From contig JAZRLP010000004.1 of the NCBI GenBank assembly GCA_045646905.1, positions 28,018 to 92,017 on the forward strand: DNA of 64,000 nucleotides, in the 5' to 3' direction. The notes beneath the pieces were generated by a model. That model made no database searches. It saw nothing but the letters and a program-made list of their open reading frames with translations, and was not told the DNA's origin. The DNA comes from RGIG4079 sp045646905 (GTDB lineage Bacteria; Bacteroidota; Bacteroidia; Bacteroidales; Muribaculaceae). The translations under genes were made by a program, and so were the position numbers. Positions 43,343 to 52,572 of this stretch are shown here, one piece after another; within the stretch, counting starts at the first letter, position 1; each line of letters begins with the position of its first letter.

Positions 43343-44788
43343 ATGAAACGCATATATATTTTTATATTTACTATAATATTTTCAATTTGTATTAACGCCG
43401 CATCTCTCGATGAGGCAAAGGCTTTTTATAACAACAAAGAATACAGTAAAGCATTATCCTCTTTTAAAGAATTACTATCTAAATCGCCCAAAGATGCTTC
43501 TCTAAACAACTGGGTGGGTATGTGTCTTTATAATCTTGACAGCATTAGTGAGGCCATTCCATTTTTACAATATGCCGAAACTAAGTCAATAGCCGAATCA
43601 TCACGCTACTTGGCTACAATTGCATATGAGCAATATCGTTTTGATGATGCCGACAACCACATTGCTAAATACACAAAGGCTCTAACTAAAGCAAAAAAAG
43701 AACTCCCTCGCGACATAGAAACACTTTCAACTCGCATAATAAACGCACGCAACATGCTTGACCGCGTAGAACATATCCAAATCATTGATAGCATAAATGT
43801 TGATCGTGATACATTCTTCAAGCACTACAAACTCTCAGCCAATTGTGGCTCTCTCAACCCCATATCAATACTTCCGCAAACTTTCGCACCAGTTCAAGTT
43901 GAGATTTATCCCGAATCATTACCTCTTGAAAACATTAAATCTCTCGGTAATGCGGTTGTATTTCAACCCGAGAGCAAAACTCAAATGATATGGTCTGCAG
44001 AAGACCATCTTGGGGTTGAAACATTAATTATGTCATCGATTTTATCAGACGGAACATGGGAACACCCTCAATTACTCAATGAAAATTTGTGTAACGGGAA
44101 CTCAAACTATCCCTACATAATGCCCGACGGTATAACTCTTTATTATGCTAGCGATGGGGAAAATTCGATAGGTGGATATGACATATTTGTATCTCGAAAA
44201 GATGAAGATGGCTTTTTGCAACCTCAAAACATGGGAATGCCCTATAACTCTCCATATAATGATTATATGCTTGTAATCGATGAAATAACTGGTATAGGTT
44301 GGTGGGCAACAGATCGCAACAACATTGACGGGAAAGTAACTATTTATATGTTCATTCCCAACGAAAGTCGCGTCAATTACCCCTCTGATAATGCTAACAT
44401 CGTTAACCTGGCCAAAATAAACTCGATAAAAGACTCTTGGGTTGAGAATGCCAATTATGAAGAATACCTCAATCGATTGTCAAAAATAGGCACAACCGAA
44501 TCAACCAAAACCGAAAAATCTTTCTATTTATCCCTTCCTAATGGCAACATTTACACTTCTCTAAACGATTTTAAAAACCATGAGGCTGCCGAAGCAATGA
44601 AAGAATATCTCAATGCGCTCGATAAATTCCAAACAGCCGAGAGCAAGTTGGCATCCCTACGCACCAACTACTCTAAAGGGAACAAAAATATTTCTAACGA
44701 AATTATTGAATTAGAAAACGATATTTTATTACAACGCAATAACCTCATAAACTTGAGAAACAATGTGATAAAACTCGAATGTAACTAA
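43343..44788 (+). CDS. Secreted TPR and PD40 beta-propeller-like protein
   Basis: 481 aa. Signal peptide MKRIYIFIFTIIFSICINAA. TPR-like helices (about 20-110; AKAFYNNKEYSKALSSFKEL, ASLNNWVGMCLYNL). About 210-350 holds PD40/WD40-like strands (YYASDGENSIGGYDIFVSRK, NDYMLVIDEITGIGWWATD), as in periplasmic peptidoglycan-associated or PorE-like proteins. The C-terminal ~60 residues form a coiled coil. No OmpA domain. Likely periplasmic scaffold; specific role unknown. Confidence 0.75.
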   Translation: MKRIYIFIFTIIFSICINAASLDEAKAFYNNKEYSKALSSFKELLSKSPKDASLNNWVGMCLYNLDSISEAIPFLQYAETKSIAESSRYLATIAYEQYRFDDADNHIAKYTKALTKAKKELPRDIETLSTRIINARNMLDRVEHIQIIDSINVDRDTFFKHYKLSANCGSLNPISILPQTFAPVQVEIYPESLPLENIKSLGNAVVFQPESKTQMIWSAEDHLGVETLIMSSILSDGTWEHPQLLNENLCNGNSNYPYIMPDGITLYYASDGENSIGGYDIFVSRKDEDGFLQPQNMGMPYNSPYNDYMLVIDEITGIGWWATDRNNIDGKVTIYMFIPNESRVNYPSDNANIVNLAKINSIKDSWVENANYEEYLNRLSKIGTTESTKTEKSFYLSLPNGNIYTSLNDFKNHEAAEAMKEYLNALDKFQTAESKLASLRTNYSKGNKNISNEIIELENDILLQRNNLINLRNNVIKLECN

Positions 44789-44820
44789 AAAGCATATAAT
44801 AACCACTAAATACTTAAATT

Positions 44821-45804
44821 ATGGAATTAACATCATTAACATTAGCAATTATTATTGGCGCAGCGTTTGTTGTGCTATGCATCTTCTTTTATTATGTGCC
44901 ATTTTTCCTATGGATTTCGGCACGAGTGAGTGGTGTGCGCATCTCTTTGATTCAATTATTCTTGATGAGAATTCGTCAAGTCCCTGCTAATGTCATTGTT
45001 CGTGCAATGATTGAAGCCCACAAGGCTGGCTTGCAAGACATTACTCGCGACGATCTTGAAGCTCACTTCCTCGCAGGAGGTAATGTTGAAATGGTTGTAC
45101 ATGCACTTGTTTCGGCATCTAAAGCCAATATTGACCTCGGTTTCAAAATGGCAACAGCTATCGACCTCGCTGGTCGCGATGTGTTCCAAGCCGTACAAAT
45201 GTCGGTTAACCCCAAAGTAATCGACACTCCACCAGTAACTGCTGTTGCTAAAGATGGTATTCAGCTCATAGCCAAAGCTCGTGTGACAGTGCGTGCCAAT
45301 ATTCGCCAACTCGTGGGTGGCGCTGGTGAAGACACCGTTCTTGCTCGTGTAGGAGAAGGTATCGTGTCTTCTATCGGTTCTTCTTTAAGCCACAAAGAAG
45401 TGCTTGAAAACCCCGATTCTATCTCTAAAGTTGTATTGCGCAAAGGACTTGACTCAGGTACTGCATTTGAAATCTTATCTATTGACATTGCCGATATCGA
45501 CATAGGTAAAAACATTGGTGCAGCTCTACAAATCGACCAAGCGCAAGCCGACAAAAACATCGCGCAAGCCAAAGCCGAAGAGCGTCGCGCAATGGCTATA
45601 GCACTCGAACAAGAGATGAAAGCTAAAGCTCAAGAAGCTCGTGCTCATGTTATTGAAGCCGAAGCTGAACTTCCTCGCGCTATGGCCGAAGCATTTATCA
45701 ATGGCAACCTCGGCATCATGGACTATTACCGCATGAAAAATATGGAGGCCGACACTACTATGCGTGAAACCATAGCTCGTCCAACTGCACAATCAAACAA
45801 ATAA
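44821..45804 (+). CDS. floA: Flotillin-like protein FloA
   Basis: 327 aa. A single N-terminal membrane hairpin (about 5-30), then the conserved RVSGVRISLIQLFLMRIRQV. A SPFH-type core (about 60-220) is followed by a long Glu/Ala-rich coiled coil (QAKAEERRAMAIALEQEMKA). Bacterial flotillin A organises membrane microdomains. Follows the TPR/PD40 gene by 32 bp, possibly in one transcript. Terminator at 45814. Confidence 0.93.
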   Translation: MELTSLTLAIIIGAAFVVLCIFFYYVPFFLWISARVSGVRISLIQLFLMRIRQVPANVIVRAMIEAHKAGLQDITRDDLEAHFLAGGNVEMVVHALVSASKANIDLGFKMATAIDLAGRDVFQAVQMSVNPKVIDTPPVTAVAKDGIQLIAKARVTVRANIRQLVGGAGEDTVLARVGEGIVSSIGSSLSHKEVLENPDSISKVVLRKGLDSGTAFEILSIDIADIDIGKNIGAALQIDQAQADKNIAQAKAEERRAMAIALEQEMKAKAQEARAHVIEAEAELPRAMAEAFINGNLGIMDYYRMKNMEADTTMRETIARPTAQSNK

Positions 45805-45813
45805 AAAGCACAA

Positions 45814-45852
45814 AGTCCCTCTATAGCTGCATTCAATAGAGGGACTATTTTT
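45814..45852 (+). terminator. Terminator after floA
   Basis: 11-bp perfect stem AGTCCCTCTAT (45814-45824) / ATAGAGGGACT (45836-45846) followed by ATTTTTT. Confidence 0.9.
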
Positions 45853-45872
45853 TAACCATAATCTTTTAGAAA

Positions 45873-47324
45873 ATGACTTCGTTTTTAATAGCTCTTGCTG
45901 TTTTAATTGGTGGATATTTTATCTACGGTGCTATTGTTGAAAAAATTTTCGGCACCGACCCATCTCGCAAAACGCCAGCCTATACAATGCGCGATGATGT
46001 AGATTATATGCCATTACCCACATGGAAAGTGTTCCTAATTCAATTCCTCAACATTGCCGGTTTAGGACCCATTTTTGGTGCTATTATGGGAGTAATGTTT
46101 GGGCCAGCAGCATTTATATGGATTGTAGTAGGAACAATTTTTGCAGGAGCTGTTCACGACTTCATTTCTGGCGCAATTTCTCTTCGCGCTCGTGGCATGT
46201 CTTTACCCGAAATCGTTGGCAATGAACTTGGCAATGGAATCAAACAAGTAATGCGAGTGTTTTCACTTTTGTTGATGATTCTTGTTGGAGCCGTATTTGT
46301 TAGCCAACCAGCCGATCTAATTGCTGGCATGACTCCCGAGTCACTCGATCGCATCTTCTGGGTAGTAGTCATTTTTGTTTACTACATGCTTGCCACTGTG
46401 CTACCTATCGACAAACTTATTGGTAACTTGTATCCCGTCTTTGGTTTCGCTCTATTATTTATGGCTTTAGGCATTTTAGGTGTTCTGATATGGGGAGATG
46501 TCACTCTCAACCTCGACTTCTCTCAAGGACTTGAAAGCCAACATCCCAAGAATTTACCCATATTCCCAATGATGTTTGTATCAATAGCATGTGGCGCAAT
46601 TTCGGGATTTCATGCTACACAATCGCCTATGATGGCTCGTTGCCTTAAAAATGAGCGACTTGCTCGTCCCATTTTCTATGGAGCAATGGTTGCCGAAGGC
46701 GTTGTTGCTTTGATTTGGGCTGCAGCTGCAATAGCATTTACTGGTGGTTATGATCAACTAGCAACATATATGGCCGAACACAACAATAGTGCCGGTGTTT
46801 TGGTTAACGACATATCAATGTCGTGGTTAGGTACATTCGGTGGCATATTGGCTTTATTTGGAGTTGTTGCCGCACCAATTACATCGGGCGATACAGCATT
46901 GCGTAGCGCACGACTTATTGCTGCCGACTTCCTTCATTACGACCAATCAAGCGTCGCTAAACGCCTAATAATCTCTGTTCCCATCTTTGCTGCTGCATTT
47001 GGCATCATGATGATTGATTTCTCGGTTTTGTGGCGTTATTTTGCTTGGTGTAACCAGACTCTTGCCGTGTTCACACTTTGGGCTATTACCGTATATCTTG
47101 CTCGACACAAAAAAGCCTACATCATCACTCTCATTCCTGCAATGTTTATGACTGTGGTGAGTGTGTCATATATCTTATTTGCCCCTACTCCCGAAGGCTT
47201 CGGATTAAGCTACCCCATTGCCGTAGGTTCAGGAATAGCGGTTGCATTAGTGCTTCTTGTCCTATTCTTCAACTACATAAATCGCATCAACAACGGCAAA
47301 TTAAAACGCGAATTTGATTATTAA
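45873..47324 (+). CDS. cstA: Carbon starvation protein CstA-like transporter
   Basis: 483 aa, about 12-13 transmembrane helices. Core CstA motifs: FLNIAGLGPIFGAIMGVMFG, AGAVHDFISGAISLRARGMS, GFHATQSPMMARCL, and TSGDTALRSARLIAAD. Imports peptides or pyruvate in relatives. Shorter than the E. coli protein (701 aa), lacking its C-terminal extension, as is usual for the Bacteroidota form. Its stop overlaps the next start (TAATG). Confidence 0.9.
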   Translation: MTSFLIALAVLIGGYFIYGAIVEKIFGTDPSRKTPAYTMRDDVDYMPLPTWKVFLIQFLNIAGLGPIFGAIMGVMFGPAAFIWIVVGTIFAGAVHDFISGAISLRARGMSLPEIVGNELGNGIKQVMRVFSLLLMILVGAVFVSQPADLIAGMTPESLDRIFWVVVIFVYYMLATVLPIDKLIGNLYPVFGFALLFMALGILGVLIWGDVTLNLDFSQGLESQHPKNLPIFPMMFVSIACGAISGFHATQSPMMARCLKNERLARPIFYGAMVAEGVVALIWAAAAIAFTGGYDQLATYMAEHNNSAGVLVNDISMSWLGTFGGILALFGVVAAPITSGDTALRSARLIAADFLHYDQSSVAKRLIISVPIFAAAFGIMMIDFSVLWRYFAWCNQTLAVFTLWAITVYLARHKKAYIITLIPAMFMTVVSVSYILFAPTPEGFGLSYPIAVGSGIAVALVLLVLFFNYINRINNGKLKREFDY

Positions 47325-48136
47325 TGAATTTTCTTGCCACAATAGGCGATAGCAAGTTATACAACTTTCACTCGCACACACAATTTTGCGACGGACGGGC
47401 ATCGATGGAGATGTTCGCCCGCGAAGTTGTGGCACAAGGATTTTCCCATTATGGATTCTCACCCCACTCACCCATCCCCATTGAGTCATCGTGCAATATG
47501 CTCAAAATCGATGTGCCAACATATCTCGAAGAGGTCAATCGCATCAAAAACGCATATGGCGACAAAGCAAAATTCTACGCCTCAATGGAAATAGATTTTC
47601 TCGGCAATGAATGGGGCCCATCGCACGAATATTTTCAAGACCTTCCACTCGACTATCGCATTGGGTCAATTCATTTCATACCATCGCAATCGGGCGAAAT
47701 GATTGACATCGATGGAAGCCACGAAAATTTCGACCGCAAAATGGAACGCAACTTTGCAGGCGACATTCGTTATGTAGTGGAAACATTCTATAAGCAATCA
47801 ATAGAGATGGTCAATGCCGGAGGTTTCGACCTCATTGGTCACTTTGACAAAATAGGCAACAACGCATCACACTATTGTCCCGGCATCGAAGATGAGTCGT
47901 GGTATCAAACACTCGTGAGCGAACTAATCGACGCGATAATAGCAAAAAAACTCACCATTGAAATCAATACCAAAGCATGGGATAAGCACAATCGCTTCTT
48001 TCCCCACACCCGCTATTGGAAACGCCTCATCAACGCCCAAGTCCCCATCATCATCAACTCCGACGCCCACTACCCCCACCTCATCAACGCTAACCGCGAA
48101 GAAGCATTGAGGTTGTTGAACTACATACAAAAATAG
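47324..48136 (+). CDS. PHP-domain phosphatase, histidinol-phosphatase-like
   Basis: 270 aa. The PHP signature FHSHTQFCDGRA (about residues 15-26) gives the first metal His pair. Further ligands are in ASMEIDFLG, FDLIGHFDK and INSDAHYPH near the end. Histidinol-phosphatase (HisK type) is the commonest annotation, but no his genes lie near, so the substrate is open. It overlaps cstA by one base (TAATG) and is likely coupled to it. Confidence 0.8.
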   Translation: MNFLATIGDSKLYNFHSHTQFCDGRASMEMFAREVVAQGFSHYGFSPHSPIPIESSCNMLKIDVPTYLEEVNRIKNAYGDKAKFYASMEIDFLGNEWGPSHEYFQDLPLDYRIGSIHFIPSQSGEMIDIDGSHENFDRKMERNFAGDIRYVVETFYKQSIEMVNAGGFDLIGHFDKIGNNASHYCPGIEDESWYQTLVSELIDAIIAKKLTIEINTKAWDKHNRFFPHTRYWKRLINAQVPIIINSDAHYPHLINANREEALRLLNYIQK

Positions 48137-48172
48137 CCCTACGCATAAAACGCAAGGCTATTTTATTTTATA
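48130..48172 (+). terminator. Terminator overlapping the PHP gene stop
   Basis: AAAATAGCC (48130-48138, including the TAG stop) pairs with GGCTATTTT (48156-48164), then T-rich. Confidence 0.7.
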
Positions 48173-48192
48173 GACATCTTTCGTTCTTCAAA

Positions 48193-48348
48193 TTATATAT
48201 CATCATCCTCTTCCTCCTCTTCGCTGTCATAGTCGAGGTCGTCATAGTTTGTGTCTTGCAAGAGTTTGTTGACGAAGTCGCTACAACGACATATGCCGTC
48301 ATCACATCGGCCACAAGTACATTCAAGATATTCATTCAACTCGTCCAT
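48193..48348 (-). CDS. 51-residue cysteine-rich acidic small protein downstream of oxyR
   Basis: Minus-strand ATG at 48348 to TAA at 48193. The sequence starts MDELNEYLECTCGRCDDGIC and has five Cys (residues 10, 12, 15, 20, 22) in a compact cluster able to bind zinc or iron or form disulfides. The second half is strongly acidic with a run of Glu and Asp near the C-terminus. It begins 77 bp after the oxyR stop on the same strand, so it may share its transcript. No family recognised; too short for most gene callers. Confidence 0.6.
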   Translation of the reverse strand: MDELNEYLECTCGRCDDGICRCSDFVNKLLQDTNYDDLDYDSEEEEEDDDI

Positions 48349-48425
48349 AAAGCAAACACATATCTGATTTAATAAAAACGCTCAATGTAGCCATTTTTCA
48401 TTTCTCATTTTTCCTTTTTCCTTTC

Positions 48426-49355
48426 TCAAAACACTGCCACTTGTGAGGTTGCGAGTGAGTGCATTGCTTTTGGCACTGAGGCTTGGATTTCTTCTATAAT
48501 TGCAGTGAGGATGGTGTTGCGTATAAAGTTTTTATTTGTCGCTACCACAAGATGTCGTGTGGGGACTGGGATAGCAAATGGTCGCACAAGTTCTTTTTGA
48601 CTTTCGCTCAACTGTTGCACAGCCATCCATGGGATAAATGTCACACCGCAGCCACTTTCAACCATGCGCATAAAAGTTTCGATACTTCCAAGACTATAGG
48701 TCATCTGACTGTCTTGCGCCGACTTAATTTGGCAATATTTCACCATTTGATCACGGAAGCAATGCCCTTCATCTAATAGCCATACTTGATGATTTTGCAA
48801 GTCGCTACTCTTTACCAACTGTTTTTCATACAATGGACATGACTTTGACACATAAGCCATATATTGCTCATAAAATAGATGTGAGATATTGTATTCTTCC
48901 AAATCTTCAATATCGGCCAACACTCCGGCATCAATATCACCATTGAGTAACGCTCGTTTTATCTCATGCGTTTTCAACTCGGCAATGCGAAGTTCCAATT
49001 TTGGATATTTTTTCATCAACACCGAGATAAATCGAGGCAAAAGATATGGCGCGATAGTTGGCAGAATTCCTAAAGTAAATTTACCCGCTACATCTTGTTT
49101 TTGCTCTTGAACAATATTTTTTATCTGCTCGGCTTGAACAAGTGCCTCTTTTGCTTGTTTTATTACCAACAGGCCAGCAGGTGTAGGTGTAATAGGTTGT
49201 TGTGAGCGATCAAAAATTTTCACCTCGAGTTCATCCTCGAGTTTTTGAATCATCGCACTCAATGTGGGTTGAGTCACATTGCAATACTCGGCCGCCTTGG
49301 TGAAATGACGAAATTTCTCAAGAGCTATAATATATTCAAACTGCTGTAAAGTCAT
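48426..49355 (-). CDS. oxyR: Peroxide-sensing LysR-type regulator OxyR
   Basis: 309 aa. The N-terminal winged HTH (about 1-60; FRHFTKAAEYCNVTQPTLSA) and effector domain match LysR regulators. Redox cysteines are exactly at 199 and 208 (LDEGHCFRDQMVKYC), the positions that form the H2O2-induced disulfide in E. coli OxyR. GSIETFMRMVESGCGVTFIP is also typical. Divergent from dps, with a palindrome between the promoters. Length fits (E. coli 305 aa). Confidence 0.95.
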   Translation of the reverse strand: MTLQQFEYIIALEKFRHFTKAAEYCNVTQPTLSAMIQKLEDELEVKIFDRSQQPITPTPAGLLVIKQAKEALVQAEQIKNIVQEQKQDVAGKFTLGILPTIAPYLLPRFISVLMKKYPKLELRIAELKTHEIKRALLNGDIDAGVLADIEDLEEYNISHLFYEQYMAYVSKSCPLYEKQLVKSSDLQNHQVWLLDEGHCFRDQMVKYCQIKSAQDSQMTYSLGSIETFMRMVESGCGVTFIPWMAVQQLSESQKELVRPFAIPVPTRHLVVATNKNFIRNTILTAIIEEIQASVPKAMHSLATSQVAVF

Positions 49356-49375
49356 GATGTTTAACTATTTATCCT

Positions 49376-49447
49376 CAAATATAAAATTTATCTATAAAGC
49401 AATAGATTTCATCGGTTGTGAAGTTATGGTTCACATTATACCTTTGC
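49376..49447. promoter_or_regulatory. oxyR/dps divergent promoters with 18-bp palindrome
   Basis: The palindrome ATCTATAAAGCAATAGAT (49390-49407; 6-bp arms, 6-nt spacer) lies just upstream of the oxyR -7 TATATTTG (minus, 49383-49376). It also lies just upstream of the dps promoter: -33-like GTTG (49415-49418), spacer 20, -7 TACCTTTGC (49439-49447). It is the likely OxyR operator, placed to activate dps and repress oxyR. Confidence 0.6.
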
Positions 49448-49487
49448 AATACAAAGAAAAGAAAAAATATTAACAACTCAAAAAAAT

Positions 49488-49982
49488 ATGAATATGAAAA
49501 CTTTAGATTATCTCCACATGAACGAAAATAATGCAACTACTGTTGCTAACCTTTTGAAACAACTCCTTGCCGACTTCCAAGTGCATTACACCAATCTTCG
49601 TGGCATGCATTGGCACATCGAAGGTCGCGGATTCTTCGTGCTACATGAAAAATTTGAAAGTATGTACGACGATATGGCAAGTAAAATCGACGAAGTAGCT
49701 GAACGCATCTTAATGCTCGGTGGCACTCCCGAAAATCGTTTCAGCGAATACCTCAAAGTGGCAAAATTACCCGAAGTTACTGGCATCAACTGCAGCGACT
49801 GCGCAGTGAAACACATACTCGACTCTTACAAATACCTCATCGGCCTTGAAAAAGAAGCCTTGAAGGCAGCCGAAGAAGCACACGATGTTGTAACAGCCGA
49901 TATGCTCACTGGCTACATCGCCGAACAAGAAAAGATGGTGTGGATGCTCGTGGCTTTCAGCACCAACAACTGCAATAAATAG
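49488..49982 (+). CDS. dps: Dps ferritin-like DNA-protection protein
   Basis: 164 aa. Ferroxidase residues at the subunit interface are all present: His41 (HWH), His53, Glu57, Asp68 and Glu72 (in FESMYDDMASKIDEVAERI). Uses H2O2 to oxidise Fe2+ and stores iron in a dodecamer. The N-terminal extension is short and not strongly basic, so DNA binding may be weak. A MKTLDYLHM start two codons downstream is possible. Probably induced by OxyR. Confidence 0.95.
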   Translation: MNMKTLDYLHMNENNATTVANLLKQLLADFQVHYTNLRGMHWHIEGRGFFVLHEKFESMYDDMASKIDEVAERILMLGGTPENRFSEYLKVAKLPEVTGINCSDCAVKHILDSYKYLIGLEKEALKAAEEAHDVVTADMLTGYIAEQEKMVWMLVAFSTNNCNK

Positions 49983-50037
49983 TATTTTCCAACCACAATA
50001 GAAGCAATTAAAATTAGTAGTATTATTATTTAACACG

Positions 50038-50070
50038 AGAAAGGGACTGCCCGCGAGGACAGTCCCTTTT
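50038..50070. terminator. Bidirectional terminator dps / M18 peptidase
   Basis: AAGGGACTG (50041-50049) pairs with CAGTCCCTT (50060-50068), flanked by A and T runs, between convergent genes. Confidence 0.88.
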
Positions 50071-50120
50071 AATATTCGTTTCGTGATTGCCCATATTTGA
50101 GCAATACATCAATCGTCTTT

Positions 50121-51419
50121 TTAACAATTAAAAAACTCGGTAAATGCTTTTATTATGTAAATGTGGTCGATGGTTGAAGCTGTTTCACGCACCGAGTGCA
50201 TACCCCACATTGCAGCCCCCATATCTACCCCACGGAGGTCGATTTGTGAAGTAAGAATATTGCCAAGCGTTGAGCCTCCTGCTACATCACTATGATTTAC
50301 GAAATATTGACATGGCACGCCAGCTCGTTCACATATTGTCTTAAACACAGCGGCCGAGTCGGCATCGGTCATATACTTGCAATTTGCATTAATCTTGATT
50401 ACCGGACCACCACCAAGCACGGGATGATTTGTGGGATCTTGTTTCTCAACATAGTTGGGGTGCACGGCATGAGCATTGTCGGCCGACACCATAAACGAGC
50501 GAGCCACTGCACGCAAATAGTCCTCTTCATTACCACCAAGACAACCATTTATGCGACGCAAAATATGCTCAAGCACAGGCGAAGCAGCCCCTTGCTTTGT
50601 TCCACTACCAGTTTCCTCGTTATCAAAGATTGCCATTATGCGTGTTTGCTTACAATCATTCGATTCAAGCAACGCAGTCATTGCCGCATGAGCCATGCTC
50701 AAGTCATCAAGTCGGCCCGATGTAATAAACTCATTATCCACACCAACAAGACAAGCTTTGGTTGTATCATAGAGCGATAGATCAAAGTCAATAATATCTG
50801 ATGCATCCACTTTGAGTTCTTCAGCCACCAATCGCAACACATATCCATTTTTTTCGGCCATATCGTTGATTGTACCTATTACTGGCAACATATCTTTTTG
50901 TCGCGACAATGGGTTGCCATCATTTACTGCACGATTGAAATGTATTGCAAGATGCGGAATTGTCAACAATGGGCGCTCAAAATTTATCAATCGAGTTTCG
51001 GGGTTTAATGGGTCATCGGTGCGAAGTAATACACGACCTGCTATTGACAATGGACGGTCAAACCATGTGTAAAGAATAGGGCCACCATACACCTCGGTAT
51101 TAAGTTTCATCATTCCCCCATCGCTCACCATTTCGGGGTTGGGTTTAATGCGGAAACAAGGCGAGTCGCTATGAGCCGAAATAATTTTATATCCAGCGGC
51201 AGGTCCTTCAGTTCCCACTACAAAACCAAAGATTGCCGAATTGTTTTTCACCACATAATATTTGCCCCCGGGAGTCAATTCCCATTTATCGGCAGCTTCA
51301 AGGCATTTAAAACCATTAGCGTCCAATCGTTCACGAATTGTTTTCACAGCATAGAAATTTACCACACTGCTATCCATAAACGACATTAGGTCGTTAATAT
51401 ATTTCATCGAATTTTCCAT
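50121..51419 (-). CDS. M18-family aspartyl aminopeptidase
   Basis: 432 aa. Metal-binding ISAHSDSPCFRIKP near residue 80 (His and Asp) and the later FDNEETGSGTKQGA, VSADNAHAVHPNY and NHSDVAGGSTLG match M18 tetrahedral/dodecameric aminopeptidases. Releases N-terminal acidic or neutral residues in the cytoplasm. Last gene of the yicC-gmk-nadD-DUF5063 operon, 20 bp after its neighbour. Confidence 0.9.
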   Translation of the reverse strand: MENSMKYINDLMSFMDSSVVNFYAVKTIRERLDANGFKCLEAADKWELTPGGKYYVVKNNSAIFGFVVGTEGPAAGYKIISAHSDSPCFRIKPNPEMVSDGGMMKLNTEVYGGPILYTWFDRPLSIAGRVLLRTDDPLNPETRLINFERPLLTIPHLAIHFNRAVNDGNPLSRQKDMLPVIGTINDMAEKNGYVLRLVAEELKVDASDIIDFDLSLYDTTKACLVGVDNEFITSGRLDDLSMAHAAMTALLESNDCKQTRIMAIFDNEETGSGTKQGAASPVLEHILRRINGCLGGNEEDYLRAVARSFMVSADNAHAVHPNYVEKQDPTNHPVLGGGPVIKINANCKYMTDADSAAVFKTICERAGVPCQYFVNHSDVAGGSTLGNILTSQIDLRGVDMGAAMWGMHSVRETASTIDHIYIIKAFTEFFNC

Positions 51420-51439
51420 GTTATAAGAGTTTTAATCGG

Positions 51440-51973
51440 TTAATATTCATTTTCATCCTCGTCATTTTTGTGGCGAAGGTGGTTGAGTGGTCGCATCACA
51501 TTGCATAGAATACGACTCCAATAGCCTTCAAAGTCCTCTTTCACAGCCACAAGTGCAAGGGGTATCATCTCTTGAGGAGCTTCTTTTATTGTTTCCACAA
51601 AGTTAAACAACGATTGAAACAAATCGGCCAACGACTCAGAGATACTTGCTGCTATAGGTGTGTCGGAATATTTCATATCCTCCTCAAACACTTCGAGATA
51701 CATATCGTCGGCACCCAATAGGGTTTCAATGTTGCGACGAGCCGACTCGTAATAATCTTCTTCGAGCACACTTTCGAGATAAGCATCCTCATCTTCGCCA
51801 AGTTCTTCCACTCGCAAATCGTTAGCAGCAATATATATGCGTGGCAACAATCGCACCATCTCGGCAACAAATTCGCCTCGTTCACTTTCACGAGCGCGTT
51901 CTATTGCCATGCAATATTCATTACACAATGCGATAAACGCCAACGAATTATTATTAAGTACTGTTGACTCCAT
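51440..51973 (-). CDS. DUF5063 protein
   Basis: 177 aa, all-helical and very acidic. Segments FIALCNEYCMAIERARESER and LLPRIYIAANDLRVEELGED match the DUF5063 family as I recall it. No catalytic motif. Two bp after nadD, so it is tightly cotranscribed. Function unknown. Confidence 0.7.
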   Translation of the reverse strand: MESTVLNNNSLAFIALCNEYCMAIERARESERGEFVAEMVRLLPRIYIAANDLRVEELGEDEDAYLESVLEEDYYESARRNIETLLGADDMYLEVFEEDMKYSDTPIAASISESLADLFQSLFNFVETIKEAPQEMIPLALVAVKEDFEGYWSRILCNVMRPLNHLRHKNDEDENEY

Positions 51974-51975
51974 AT

Positions 51976-52554
51976 TTATTTTTTATATAGATTGTTAGTT
52001 TTTATATATTCCCACACACCGGTAGGTAACTTATCTGCAATATTTTCACCTTGAGCGATTGCCCCCCTAATTTCAGTGCTCGACACATCGGCAAGTGGAG
52101 CTTCTACCACTACAACATTTTTATCGTTGATTGGTTTTAACTCATATCTGGGTCGAGGATATATCACCACACCATATTCATCAATGATGCGTTGATAATC
52201 TTTCCATCGGTCAAATAGATTCCAATTATCGCCACCTATCACAAGGCGAAACTCGCAATCGCGATATTGTTGTGATAATCGTTCAAGTGTGTTTATTGTA
52301 TATGAAGGCCGTGGCATCGTTAATTCAATATCACACACTTCTACCCCATCTACTCCCTTAGTTGCAAGCTGCAACATTGCCAATCGATGATTATCATCGA
52401 GCAAGTCACTTGACACTTTCAACGGATTTTGAGGCGAAAGCGTGAGCCACACTTCATCAAGTTGTGAATGTTGACTCAAATACTGAGCAAGCATAATGTG
52501 TCCCCTATGAACAGGGTTAAATGATCCACCAAATATGCCCACCACTTTCTTCAT
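51976..52554 (-). CDS. nadD: Nicotinate-nucleotide adenylyltransferase
   Basis: 192 aa. The nucleotidyltransferase motif GIFGGSFNPVHRGH (6-19, HxGH-like with His16/His19) and the C-terminal SSTEIRGAIA are diagnostic. Makes nicotinate adenine dinucleotide from NaMN and ATP in NAD synthesis. Between gmk (18 bp) and DUF5063 (2 bp). Confidence 0.95.
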   Translation of the reverse strand: MKKVVGIFGGSFNPVHRGHIMLAQYLSQHSQLDEVWLTLSPQNPLKVSSDLLDDNHRLAMLQLATKGVDGVEVCDIELTMPRPSYTINTLERLSQQYRDCEFRLVIGGDNWNLFDRWKDYQRIIDEYGVVIYPRPRYELKPINDKNVVVVEAPLADVSSTEIRGAIAQGENIADKLPTGVWEYIKTNNLYKK

Positions 52555-52572
52555 ATCCCTCTTAAGAGTATA

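Noticed and set aside
50292..50780. 162-aa plus ORF inside the M18 peptidase
   Set aside because: The M18 metal-binding motifs on the minus strand show the true frame.
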